Below, in pieces: positions 1 through 5,409 of a stretch of DNA of 5,409 nucleotides; the stretch's first letter is position 1; every line of letters starts with the position of its first letter. The translations under genes and the position numbers were made by a program. The notes beneath the pieces were generated by a model that was given only the letters and a program-made list of their open reading frames with translations, was not told the origin of the DNA and did no database searches. The stretch comes from Sulfurimonadaceae bacterium (GTDB lineage Bacteria > Campylobacterota > Campylobacteria > Campylobacterales > Sulfurimonadaceae). The stretch lies in NCBI GenBank assembly GCA_026193155.1, contig JAPHSI010000171.1, positions 1-5,409 of the forward strand. Reading direction: 5' to 3'.

Positions 1-926
1 CAAATATTTTAAGTGCTAAAGAAAACCTATTATATTTAAAAAATCAAACAGCTCTTCAAGTTGTAAATAATTATTATAACTATATGTCTTTAACTTCACA
101 AAAAGAGGCAAAACTTAAACATATAGAACAGCTTCAAGCCCAATATAAAAGACTCAAGCAATTTTTAGAAGCAGGTACTACAACAAGTGATGAAGTAGAT
201 AAAATAATTTCAAGGGTGCAAAGTGCTAAAGTGGTTTTACATGAGATAGAATTGAATATACAAACTCTTTTACATAATTTGGAATATATAGTTGGTAGAA
301 CAGTTAGTATATCTGGTAATTCAAAAATAAAAGAATATACCTCAAGGGAAGATAGCTTAAGAGCTGACTTAAAAGCTTTAGAGTTAGATATGAAAAGTTT
401 ATTTTTTAGTGCAAAGGCTGAAAAAAGTGATTATTTTCCAACGATATATTTAGATGATACATATTATAGATATGATTTAAAGTATGAAACTGCTGCGTAT
501 AATGCATTTTCAGCCAAATATGCTCAAAATATTATATCGTTAAACTTATCTTGGAATATTTTCGGGTTTGGTACTACACAAGATGCTTATAAGTCTGTTT
601 ATAAAAAATATACAGCATTAAAGTCAAGATATGAATATGAAAAGAACAAAGCAAATATTGATTTAAAATTGGCAAAAAAAGCTTACGAAATAGGAAAACT
701 TAAAATATTCTCAGCAGAAGCCGCACTAAAAGCAGCAAGCAGTACATATGAGACAATTAAGAATAAATATCAGAACGGTTTAGTTGATAATGTTGCATAT
801 CTTGAAGCTTTAAGTGAAAAATATACTGCTGAAAGTCAATTAAAAAGTGCAGCATATGATTTAGAAATAAAAAAAGCGAACATAATTTACCATAGCGGAA
901 AAGAGATACAGGAGTTTATACAATGA
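1..926 (+). CDS. TolC-family outer membrane factor of an RND efflux system (5' partial)
   Basis: This is the outer-membrane duct of the tripartite pump encoded with the next two genes. The frame is open from base 3 with no stop, giving 307 visible residues. TolC-family proteins usually run about 420-480 residues, so the signal peptide and first helices lie outside the window. The ATG at 84 is an internal Met: in-frame, OEP-like sequence (ALQVVNNYYNYM) precedes it and there is no Shine-Dalgarno. Numbering visible residues from base 3, long amphipathic helices of the first OEP repeat reach about residue 100 (IVGRTV). A beta strand follows at about 144-158 (YFPTIYLDDTYY), then a second at about 178-192 (ISLNLSWNIFGFG), each followed by helix. 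The typical second-repeat motif YQNGLVDNVAYLEAL sits at 256-270, and the protein ends in the usual SGKEIQEF tail. The family call is firm; the substrate is unknown. Confidence 0.9.
   Translation, partial: NILSAKENLLYLKNQTALQVVNNYYNYMSLTSQKEAKLKHIEQLQAQYKRLKQFLEAGTTTSDEVDKIISRVQSAKVVLHEIELNIQTLLHNLEYIVGRTVSISGNSKIKEYTSREDSLRADLKALELDMKSLFFSAKAEKSDYFPTIYLDDTYYRYDLKYETAAYNAFSAKYAQNIISLNLSWNIFGFGTTQDAYKSVYKKYTALKSRYEYEKNKANIDLKLAKKAYEIGKLKIFSAEAALKAASSTYETIKNKYQNGLVDNVAYLEALSEKYTAESQLKSAAYDLEIKKANIIYHSGKEIQEFIQ
910..914 (+). promoter_or_regulatory. Ribosome binding site of the adaptor gene, inside the TolC reading frame
   Basis: AGGAG lies 8 bases before the ATG at 923, and both it and the ATG are inside the last codons of the TolC-like gene. 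The start overlaps the upstream stop as ATGA, a typical arrangement for translational coupling or re-initiation. This fixes the adaptor start. Confidence 0.8.
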
Positions 927-2044
927 AAAAAAATAAAAAAATAGCGTTTGGATTATCAATATTATTGGCGATTATGCCTATTTATGCATTAGCTTCGGAA
1001 CAAAAGCAATCTATGCCACCACCTAAAGCGGATGTATATATTGTACCTAAAGCTAAAGATATATCCATAGATTTAAAGTACCCTGCACAAGTAAAATCCT
1101 TTCAAAATGTACAAGTTCATTCAAGAGTATTAGGAATTTTAGAAAAAAAATACTTTAAAGAGGGACAATCGGTAAACAAAGGAGATTTACTCTATAAAAT
1201 AGAAGATCAATTATATAAAGCTAAAGTTCAGGCAGCAAAAGCTTCAGTACAAATGAGTAAGGCAGTCTTAAATAATGCAACTCGTAATTGGGAAAGAATT
1301 AGCAAGCTTTATAAAAGTAAATCAGTAAGTGATGAGCAAAAAGACAATGCATTGTCAGAATATGAAAATGCATTGTCTGCACTGGCTTTAGCAAAGGCAC
1401 AATTAAAACAAGCCCAAATAGATTTTAATTATACTTTAGTTAAAGCACCTATTTCAGGTGTAGTTGGTATAAAAAAAGTTGATATTGGAGACCTTGTAAT
1501 AAGTACACCTCCAAGTGAGTTGGTAAGTATAACTCAAAATGATAAGGTATATATAGATTTTTCTATGCCTTTAAGTGATTATATGAATATAAAAAAAGGT
1601 CTTTGGTCTATGCCAGCGGATGGGAAAATCAAAGTTTTAATCAACCTTGATGGTAAAGATATAGAACAAATAGGTATAGTTGATTTTATAGATGCAAATA
1701 TTAATCAAGCAACTTCAACGCTTAAAATGAGAGCAATAGTTAATAATATAAAACATACTCTTATCCCCGGTAGTTTTATAAGAGTTACGTTAAATGGAAT
1801 TATTCAAAAAAATGTAATCACTATTCCTCAAAAAGCACTTCTACAAAATCCTATGGGGACAATTGTTTTTATAGAAGAAGAAGGAAAAGCAGCAGTAAGA
1901 CCCGTTGTAGTTGGGAAAGAAAGTGCTGATAAATATATAGTTGCCGGAGGTATGGTTAAAAGCGGTGATAAAGTTATAGTAAATAATTTTTTTAGAGTAA
2001 AACCGGGGCAACCTTTAATAGTAGATAAGATAATCAATAAGTAA
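923..2044 (+). CDS. Periplasmic adaptor subunit (membrane fusion protein, AcrA/HlyD family) of RND efflux pump
   Basis: This 373-residue periplasmic adaptor links the inner-membrane pump to the TolC-like duct. Residues 1-24 form a Sec signal peptide: a KKNKK n-region, a hydrophobic core, and an ALA/S signal peptidase I site. There is no lipobox and no cysteine in the whole protein, so unlike AcrA it should not be lipidated. The first half of the lipoyl/barrel-sandwich domain is at about 63-95 (GILEKKYFKEGQSVNKGDLLY). An alpha-helical coiled-coil hairpin spans about 97-170, and the second lipoyl half is at 173-193 (APISGVVGIKKVDIGD). The hairpin tip has R125, L129 and S136 spaced exactly as in the TolC-docking motif of AcrA-type adaptors (R-x3-L-x6-S). 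A beta-barrel (about 205-290) and a membrane-proximal domain (about 295-365, IPQKALLQNPMGTIVF) complete the expected order. The gene overlaps the upstream one by 4 bases. The family is certain and the cargo is not. Confidence 0.95.
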   Translation: MKKNKKIAFGLSILLAIMPIYALASEQKQSMPPPKADVYIVPKAKDISIDLKYPAQVKSFQNVQVHSRVLGILEKKYFKEGQSVNKGDLLYKIEDQLYKAKVQAAKASVQMSKAVLNNATRNWERISKLYKSKSVSDEQKDNALSEYENALSALALAKAQLKQAQIDFNYTLVKAPISGVVGIKKVDIGDLVISTPPSELVSITQNDKVYIDFSMPLSDYMNIKKGLWSMPADGKIKVLINLDGKDIEQIGIVDFIDANINQATSTLKMRAIVNNIKHTLIPGSFIRVTLNGIIQKNVITIPQKALLQNPMGTIVFIEEEGKAAVRPVVVGKESADKYIVAGGMVKSGDKVIVNNFFRVKPGQPLIVDKIINK

Positions 2045-2047
2045 GGG
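2043..2047 (+). promoter_or_regulatory. Ribosome binding site of the RND pump gene, overlapping the adaptor stop codon
   Basis: AAGGG overlaps the last two bases of the adaptor TAA and lies 6 bases before the ATG at 2054. A ribosome terminating on the adaptor would sit on this site, so the pump is probably coupled to the adaptor. It supports the 2054 start, as does the protein beginning directly with the family-typical MFSKFFINRPIFA. Confidence 0.7.
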
Positions 2048-2053
2048 CAATAG

Positions 2054-5000
2054 ATGTTTTCAAAATTTTTCATAAATAGACCTATATTTGCAACTGTTGT
2101 GTCTATTTTAATAATCTTAGCGGGACTTATATCTATAAATATACTTCCTGTAAAAGAGTATCCTGCAGTTACTCCGCCGCAAATCAATGTACAAGCGATA
2201 TATCCAGGAGCTGATGCAAAGACATTATCTTCAACTGTCGCAACAACTTTAGAAAATGCCATAAACGGTGTACAAAATATGACATATATTACATCAACTG
2301 CATCGCCAAGTGGTGTACTCTCAATGAGTGTTATGTTTGAAGTTGGTACCGATGTAGAGCAAGCAAAAGTTGATGTGAATAATAGAGTACAACTTGCACT
2401 GTCCAAACTTCCTATGGAAGTTCAAAGACAAGGAATAAGTGTAAAAGAAAGATCTCCGGATATGTTAAAAGTTATTGCTTTTACATCTAAGAACGAGGTT
2501 CATGATACAACATATATATCAAATTATTTAACAGTAAATGTAATTGATGATATTAAAAGGATTAAAGGCATCGGCGAAGCTATGGTGTTTGGTGCAAAAG
2601 ATTATGCAATTAGAATTTGGATAGACCCTGAAAAATTAGCTTTTTATAATCTAACAGCAAACGATGTGACATCAGTCATTAGAAGTCAGAATAATCAATA
2701 CTCAACCGGTAGTGTAGGTAGGGAGCCTATCGAGATGACTACCCCTTTTACTTATTCGATTACAACGGAGGGACGTTTAAAAACGGTTGGAGCCTTTGAA
2801 GATATTGTAGTTCGTTCAAATGAAGATGGTTCAACTTTAAGACTCAAAGATATAGCTCAGGTAAGACTTGGATCGGACTCTGTAAATACAGTGGCAAGAT
2901 ATAGTGGTGATCCTATGATACCTGTAGGTATATTTTTGGCACCAGGTGCAAATGCTCTTGAAGTTTCGGCAGCACTTGATGAAACCTTAGCGGAACTTTC
3001 AAAAAAATTTCCCGAAGATATTAAATATAAGGTACCTTATGATGCTACCCTTTTTGTAAAAGAATCTATTAAAGAAGTTCTCAAGACATTAGCTGAAGCT
3101 ATAATATTTGTTGTTATATTAATTTATCTATTCTTGGGAAATATCAGAGCTACTCTTATCCCAGTCCTTGCAATTCCGGTCTCAGTAATAGGTACATTCG
3201 CAGGATTATATGCAGCAGATTTTTCTATAAATTTACTAACTTTATTTGGTATGATTTTAGCAATTGGTTTGGTTGTTGATGATGCTATTATTGTTATTGA
3301 AAATGTAGAAAGAAATCTTAGAACAAAAGATTTGAGTGTAAAAGATGCTACTATTGAGGCTATGAAAGAGTTAACAACTCCTCTTATAGCTATCATATTA
3401 GTCCTCTCCGCTGTATTTATTCCAGCAGCACTTACAGGTGGTTTTAGTGGTGTTATGTATAAACAATTTGCAATTACTATTGTAATGGCAGTTGTAATAT
3501 CTGGTATAGTTGCTCTTACTCTAACACCTGCTTTATGTGCAATTTTCTTAAAACAACATGAACCTGAACCAATTTGGCCAATTAGAAAGTTTAATCAATT
3601 TTTTGATTGGTCTACAAAAATTTTTATAGGGATTACAAAACAAACTATACGACTATGGTTCTTCTCTTTAGCTTTATTTGCAATATTGATATATGCAACA
3701 TATTCTATCATGAAGATGACACCAAGTGGATTAGTACCTACAGAAGATAAAGGTGTATTAATGGTTTTAACATACATGATGCCTGCAACTTCATTGGGAG
3801 AGTCTCAGAAGATAACAGCTGAGATTGAAAAGCAACTTTTAGCAAATCCAAATATTATAGGTACGGGTGCGATTACTGGTATTGACATAGCTACATTTGC
3901 ATATAAAACAGATGCCGGAATTATGTTTGCAAAGCTTAAGCCATGGGAGGAAAGAAAACTACCCAGTCAACAATCACAATCTCTTGCGGGTCAGCTTATG
4001 GGTCAATTTATGATGACAAGCAAAGAAGCATTTGTTATACCTGTAAATCCTCCACCAATTATGGGTATGAGTACAACCGGTGGGTTTGAAATGTGGATAC
4101 AAGATAGAACAGGAGGTAGTTTGCATACACTTAATAAATATACAAATGATATAGTTGCAAGGGCAAGTCAAGATTCGCGCTTAAGTGCAGTAAGAACAAC
4201 TTTAAATACTAATACGCCACAATATAAACTAAGTGTAAATATAGACAAAGCGAAATCTATGAATATTTCTATAGATTCAATTTTTACTACTATTCAAAGT
4301 ACATTTGGACAAGGGTATGTGAATGATTTCAATCTTTATGGAAGAACATTTCATGTAAATATTCAATCTGACTCACAGTTTAGAGCTACAAAAGAGCAGT
4401 TTAAAACTACTTATATAAGGACAAAAAATTCTGAATTAGTTCCAGTGAGTGAACTTATAAATGTAGAAAGAGTAGTAGACGCCAGTGTTATTGAGCGCTT
4501 TAATATGTTTAGTGCTGCAAAAGTAACCGGAAATCCAGGCATTGGTTATTCTTCGAGTAGTGCTACAAAAGCTATTGAAGAAATAGCCTTGGATATATTA
4601 CCAGATGGTTATACTATTGCATGGTCAGGAACTACATTTCAGGAAAAAAAGCTTGAAAATGAAGGAAACTATACAGCAGTTTATGCCGCAATATTTGTAT
4701 TTTTAATTCTTGCGGCACTTTATGAAAGTTGGAGTATTCCTTTAGCTGTTATCATATCTATCCCATTTGCTATATTCGGTGCAGCACTTGCTGTATTTTT
4801 GCGAGGGCTTGAAGCTGATATATATTTCCAAGTTGGGCTTATTACTTTAGTTGGGCTCTCAGCCAAAAATGCTATATTAATAGTTGAGTTTGCTATGGAA
4901 AAACTTAAAAATGGGATGAGTTTATTTGAAGCAACTATTGAAGCCGCAAAACTTAGGTTTAGACCGATTGTTATGACATCTTTAGCATTTATAGTTGGTA

Positions 5001-5161
5001 CTTTACCTCTTGCATTAAGTAGTGGTGCGGGAAGTTCTAGTCGTCATATTATAGGTACTACGGTTGTTGGTGGTATGACAACTGCGATGATTATAGGTGT
5101 ATTGTTTATTCCATTGTTTTTTTATATGGTACTTAAGGTGAAACAAAAGATTATAAAATAA
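2054..5161 (+). CDS. Efflux RND transporter permease subunit (HAE-1 / AcrB family)
   Basis: This 1035-residue inner-membrane proton/substrate antiporter is close to AcrB length (1049) and looks intact. It opens with FFINRPIFA and TM1 (about 10-30). The first porter region (about 31-335) precedes TM2-TM6 (about 342-497), then an amphipathic linker (about 505-530), TM7 (about 535-553), the second porter region (about 560-870) and TM8-TM12 (about 873-1027). The proton relay is complete: D409 and D410 in GLVVDDAIIVIENVER, K938 in GLSAKNAILIVEF, and R968 and T975 in LRFRPIVMTS, matching AcrB D407, D408, K940, R971 and T978. The docking loop (about 209-242) is normal in length. By-eye alignment suggests the aromatic drug trap is altered: AcrB F136, F610, F615 and F617 correspond to M137, G605, I610 and I612, while F178 and F628 are kept as F179 and F625. 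It follows the adaptor by 9 bases. Multidrug, bile or solvent export is plausible, but the substrate cannot be read from sequence. Confidence 0.97.
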   Translation: MFSKFFINRPIFATVVSILIILAGLISINILPVKEYPAVTPPQINVQAIYPGADAKTLSSTVATTLENAINGVQNMTYITSTASPSGVLSMSVMFEVGTDVEQAKVDVNNRVQLALSKLPMEVQRQGISVKERSPDMLKVIAFTSKNEVHDTTYISNYLTVNVIDDIKRIKGIGEAMVFGAKDYAIRIWIDPEKLAFYNLTANDVTSVIRSQNNQYSTGSVGREPIEMTTPFTYSITTEGRLKTVGAFEDIVVRSNEDGSTLRLKDIAQVRLGSDSVNTVARYSGDPMIPVGIFLAPGANALEVSAALDETLAELSKKFPEDIKYKVPYDATLFVKESIKEVLKTLAEAIIFVVILIYLFLGNIRATLIPVLAIPVSVIGTFAGLYAADFSINLLTLFGMILAIGLVVDDAIIVIENVERNLRTKDLSVKDATIEAMKELTTPLIAIILVLSAVFIPAALTGGFSGVMYKQFAITIVMAVVISGIVALTLTPALCAIFLKQHEPEPIWPIRKFNQFFDWSTKIFIGITKQTIRLWFFSLALFAILIYATYSIMKMTPSGLVPTEDKGVLMVLTYMMPATSLGESQKITAEIEKQLLANPNIIGTGAITGIDIATFAYKTDAGIMFAKLKPWEERKLPSQQSQSLAGQLMGQFMMTSKEAFVIPVNPPPIMGMSTTGGFEMWIQDRTGGSLHTLNKYTNDIVARASQDSRLSAVRTTLNTNTPQYKLSVNIDKAKSMNISIDSIFTTIQSTFGQGYVNDFNLYGRTFHVNIQSDSQFRATKEQFKTTYIRTKNSELVPVSELINVERVVDASVIERFNMFSAAKVTGNPGIGYSSSSATKAIEEIALDILPDGYTIAWSGTTFQEKKLENEGNYTAVYAAIFVFLILAALYESWSIPLAVIISIPFAIFGAALAVFLRGLEADIYFQVGLITLVGLSAKNAILIVEFAMEKLKNGMSLFEATIEAAKLRFRPIVMTSLAFIVGTLPLALSSGAGSSSRHIIGTTVVGGMTTAMIIGVLFIPLFFYMVLKVKQKIIK

Positions 5162-5199
5162 GGTGTAAAGAGAGATCTCTTTACATTTAGATATTTTTT
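5162..5199 (+). terminator. Probable Rho-independent terminator of the efflux operon
   Basis: A near-perfect hairpin starts one base after the pump stop codon. TGTAAAGAG (5164-5172) pairs with CTCTTTACA (5177-5185) around an AGAT loop, and two further G.U pairs extend it to 5162-5187. A T-rich stretch follows, ending in six Ts at 5194-5199. The stem is AT-rich and the T run starts several bases after the stem, so termination may be only partial. Some readthrough into rpsP is possible. Confidence 0.6.
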
Positions 5200-5208
5200 G
5201 GTTACAAT
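5180..5208 (+). promoter_or_regulatory. Sigma70-type promoter for rpsP, overlapping the terminator
   Basis: TTTACA (5180-5185, 5 of 6 to the -35 consensus) and TACAAT (5203-5208, 5 of 6 to the -10 consensus) are separated by exactly 17 bases. The spacer holds the TTTTTTGG stretch just before the -10, in keeping with the T-rich upstream element of Campylobacterota housekeeping promoters. The start of transcription would be near 5214-5216. The -35 box lies in the 3' arm of the terminator hairpin. It is the best promoter match I see in the intergenic region. Confidence 0.65.
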
Positions 5209-5214
5209 TCCAGC

Positions 5215-5365
5215 ATCGTTTTAGCTCTTGAAATAATCCCTCTGTGATTAAGAGCTGTAGTCGCAATTAGCGATAAACGCCATTCGGCGGTAAGAGGCAC
5301 AATAAAACTACACATATTTTATTCTGCAGAAATACCCCCAATACAAATTATTATTAGGAAAAAAA
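5215..5365 (+). promoter_or_regulatory. Structured 5' leader of rpsP (candidate cis-regulatory RNA)
   Basis: This untranslated stretch of about 150 bases runs from the predicted transcription start to the S16 start codon. No ORF is visible beyond a few codons. Its main element is a hairpin: AGCTCTT (5223-5229) pairs with AAGAGCT (5250-5256), and after a one-sided GAAAT bulge AATC (5235-5238) pairs with GATT (5246-5249), leaving a CCTCTGT loop. Two small hairpins follow: TCGC/GCGA (5261-5264 with 5270-5273) and CGCC/GGCG (5278-5281 with 5286-5289). AGAGG at 5293-5297 can pair with CCTCT of the main loop (5239-5243), forming a pseudoknot. From 5300 to 5355 the sequence is AT-rich and largely unstructured, with a CCCCC run at 5335-5339. 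It matches no riboswitch, SRP RNA or tRNA pattern that I know. Autoregulation by S16 or another ribosomal protein is a guess from position. Confidence 0.4.
5356..5359 (+). promoter_or_regulatory. Ribosome binding site of rpsP
   Basis: AGGA lies 6 bases before the ATG at 5366, followed by an A-only spacer. It sits outside the stems proposed for the leader, so it should be accessible unless a longer-range fold hides it. Confidence 0.75.
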
Positions 5366-5409
5366 ATGACAGTAATTAGACTTACTCGTATGGGAAGAAA
5401 AAAACAACC
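5366..5409 (+). CDS. rpsP: 30S ribosomal protein S16 (3' partial)
   Basis: The fifteen visible residues, MTVIRLTRMGRKKQP, are the characteristic S16 N-terminus (the family pattern is M-V/T-I/V-x-R-L-x-R-x-G-x-K-K-x-P), in a form typical of Campylobacterota. S16 is a small protein, around 75-90 residues, that binds 16S rRNA early in 30S assembly, so most of the gene lies beyond the right edge. It has its own promoter and ribosome binding site upstream and is separated from the efflux pump by a terminator and a leader of about 150 bases. In many bacteria rpsP heads a group with rimM, trmD and rplS; whether that holds here cannot be seen. Confidence 0.9.
   Translation, partial: MTVIRLTRMGRKKQ

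Noticed and set aside
84..926. ATG at 84 as the start of the TolC-like gene
   Set aside because: The frame is open to base 3 with sequence continuing the same helix, no Shine-Dalgarno precedes the ATG, and the result would lack a signal peptide and the first part of the OEP domain.
926..941. A8 and A7 tracts at the adaptor start as phase-variable or slippage sites
   Set aside because: They encode the lysine-rich signal peptide n-region, and such A runs are common in AT-rich genomes. The frame is intact, and phase variation in this phylum typically uses G/C tracts.
1828..2406. 192-codon open frame on the minus strand
   Set aside because: It straddles the adaptor/pump junction opposite two certain genes, has no recognisable domain, and its composition is that of an antisense shadow.
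3124..4171. Three shorter minus-strand open frames (3124-3396, 3595-3777, 3974-4171)
   Set aside because: All are opposite the conserved pump sequence and have no family features.
5015..5266. Minus-strand open frame covering the pump end and intergenic region
   Set aside because: It runs through the terminator, promoter and main leader hairpin; the translation is low-complexity (Asn/Thr/Arg/Ser-rich) and has no family signature.
5322..5331. TTCTGCAGAA palindrome in the rpsP leader as an operator or hairpin
   Set aside because: It is only 10 bp with no room for a stable loop, lies well downstream of the predicted promoter, and is expected by chance.
5215..5365. SRP (4.5S) RNA, 6S RNA, tRNA or a known riboswitch
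   Set aside because: The SRP core pattern with GGAAGGNAGCA is absent, there is no cloverleaf or TTCGA-type arm, no 6S-like long bubble stem, and none of the riboswitch core motifs I know. There is also no terminator before the rpsP start that would make it a separate RNA.
1..5409. Mobile elements, CRISPR arrays, attachment sites, defence or biosynthetic systems
   Set aside because: No repeats of suitable length, no transposase or integrase sequence and no repeat-spacer pattern were seen; the coding content is fully explained by the efflux operon and rpsP.

Overview
The window is AT-rich and gene-dense, and reads entirely on the + strand. It carries the end of a tripartite RND efflux operon followed by the first codons of rpsP (ribosomal protein S16). 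The S16 N-terminus (MTVIRLTRMGRKKQP), the low G+C content, the A-rich ribosome binding sites and the gene style fit a Campylobacterota (epsilonproteobacterial) chromosome, for example a Sulfurimonas-, Sulfurovum- or Arcobacter-like lineage. This placement is inferred from sequence character alone and the genus is not resolved.

Layout. Positions 1-926 hold the C-terminal two thirds of a TolC-family outer membrane factor; the frame is open to the left edge, so the gene begins outside the window. Positions 923-2044 encode the periplasmic adaptor (membrane fusion protein), whose ATG overlaps the TolC stop codon. Positions 2054-5161 encode a full-length HAE-1/AcrB-type inner-membrane RND pump with every proton-relay residue in place. 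Together the three would form one envelope-spanning, proton-driven exporter: the pump takes up substrate from the periplasm or inner membrane, the adaptor bridges, and the TolC-like duct opens outside. The order OMF-adaptor-pump, the 4-base overlap and the 9-base gap point to one translationally coupled transcript, whose promoter lies upstream of the window.

Positions 5162-5365 are non-coding but dense with signals. A hairpin terminator abuts the pump stop codon. A sigma70-type promoter has its -35 box inside the 3' arm of that hairpin. A predicted 5' leader of about 150 nt follows, with one strong hairpin, several small competing hairpins and a possible pseudoknot, and it leads to rpsP at 5366. 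The efflux genes are standard. The compact terminator/promoter overlap and the structured rpsP leader are the parts most worth a second look. I saw no mobile element, CRISPR array, tRNA or rRNA, and no convincing novel protein system.
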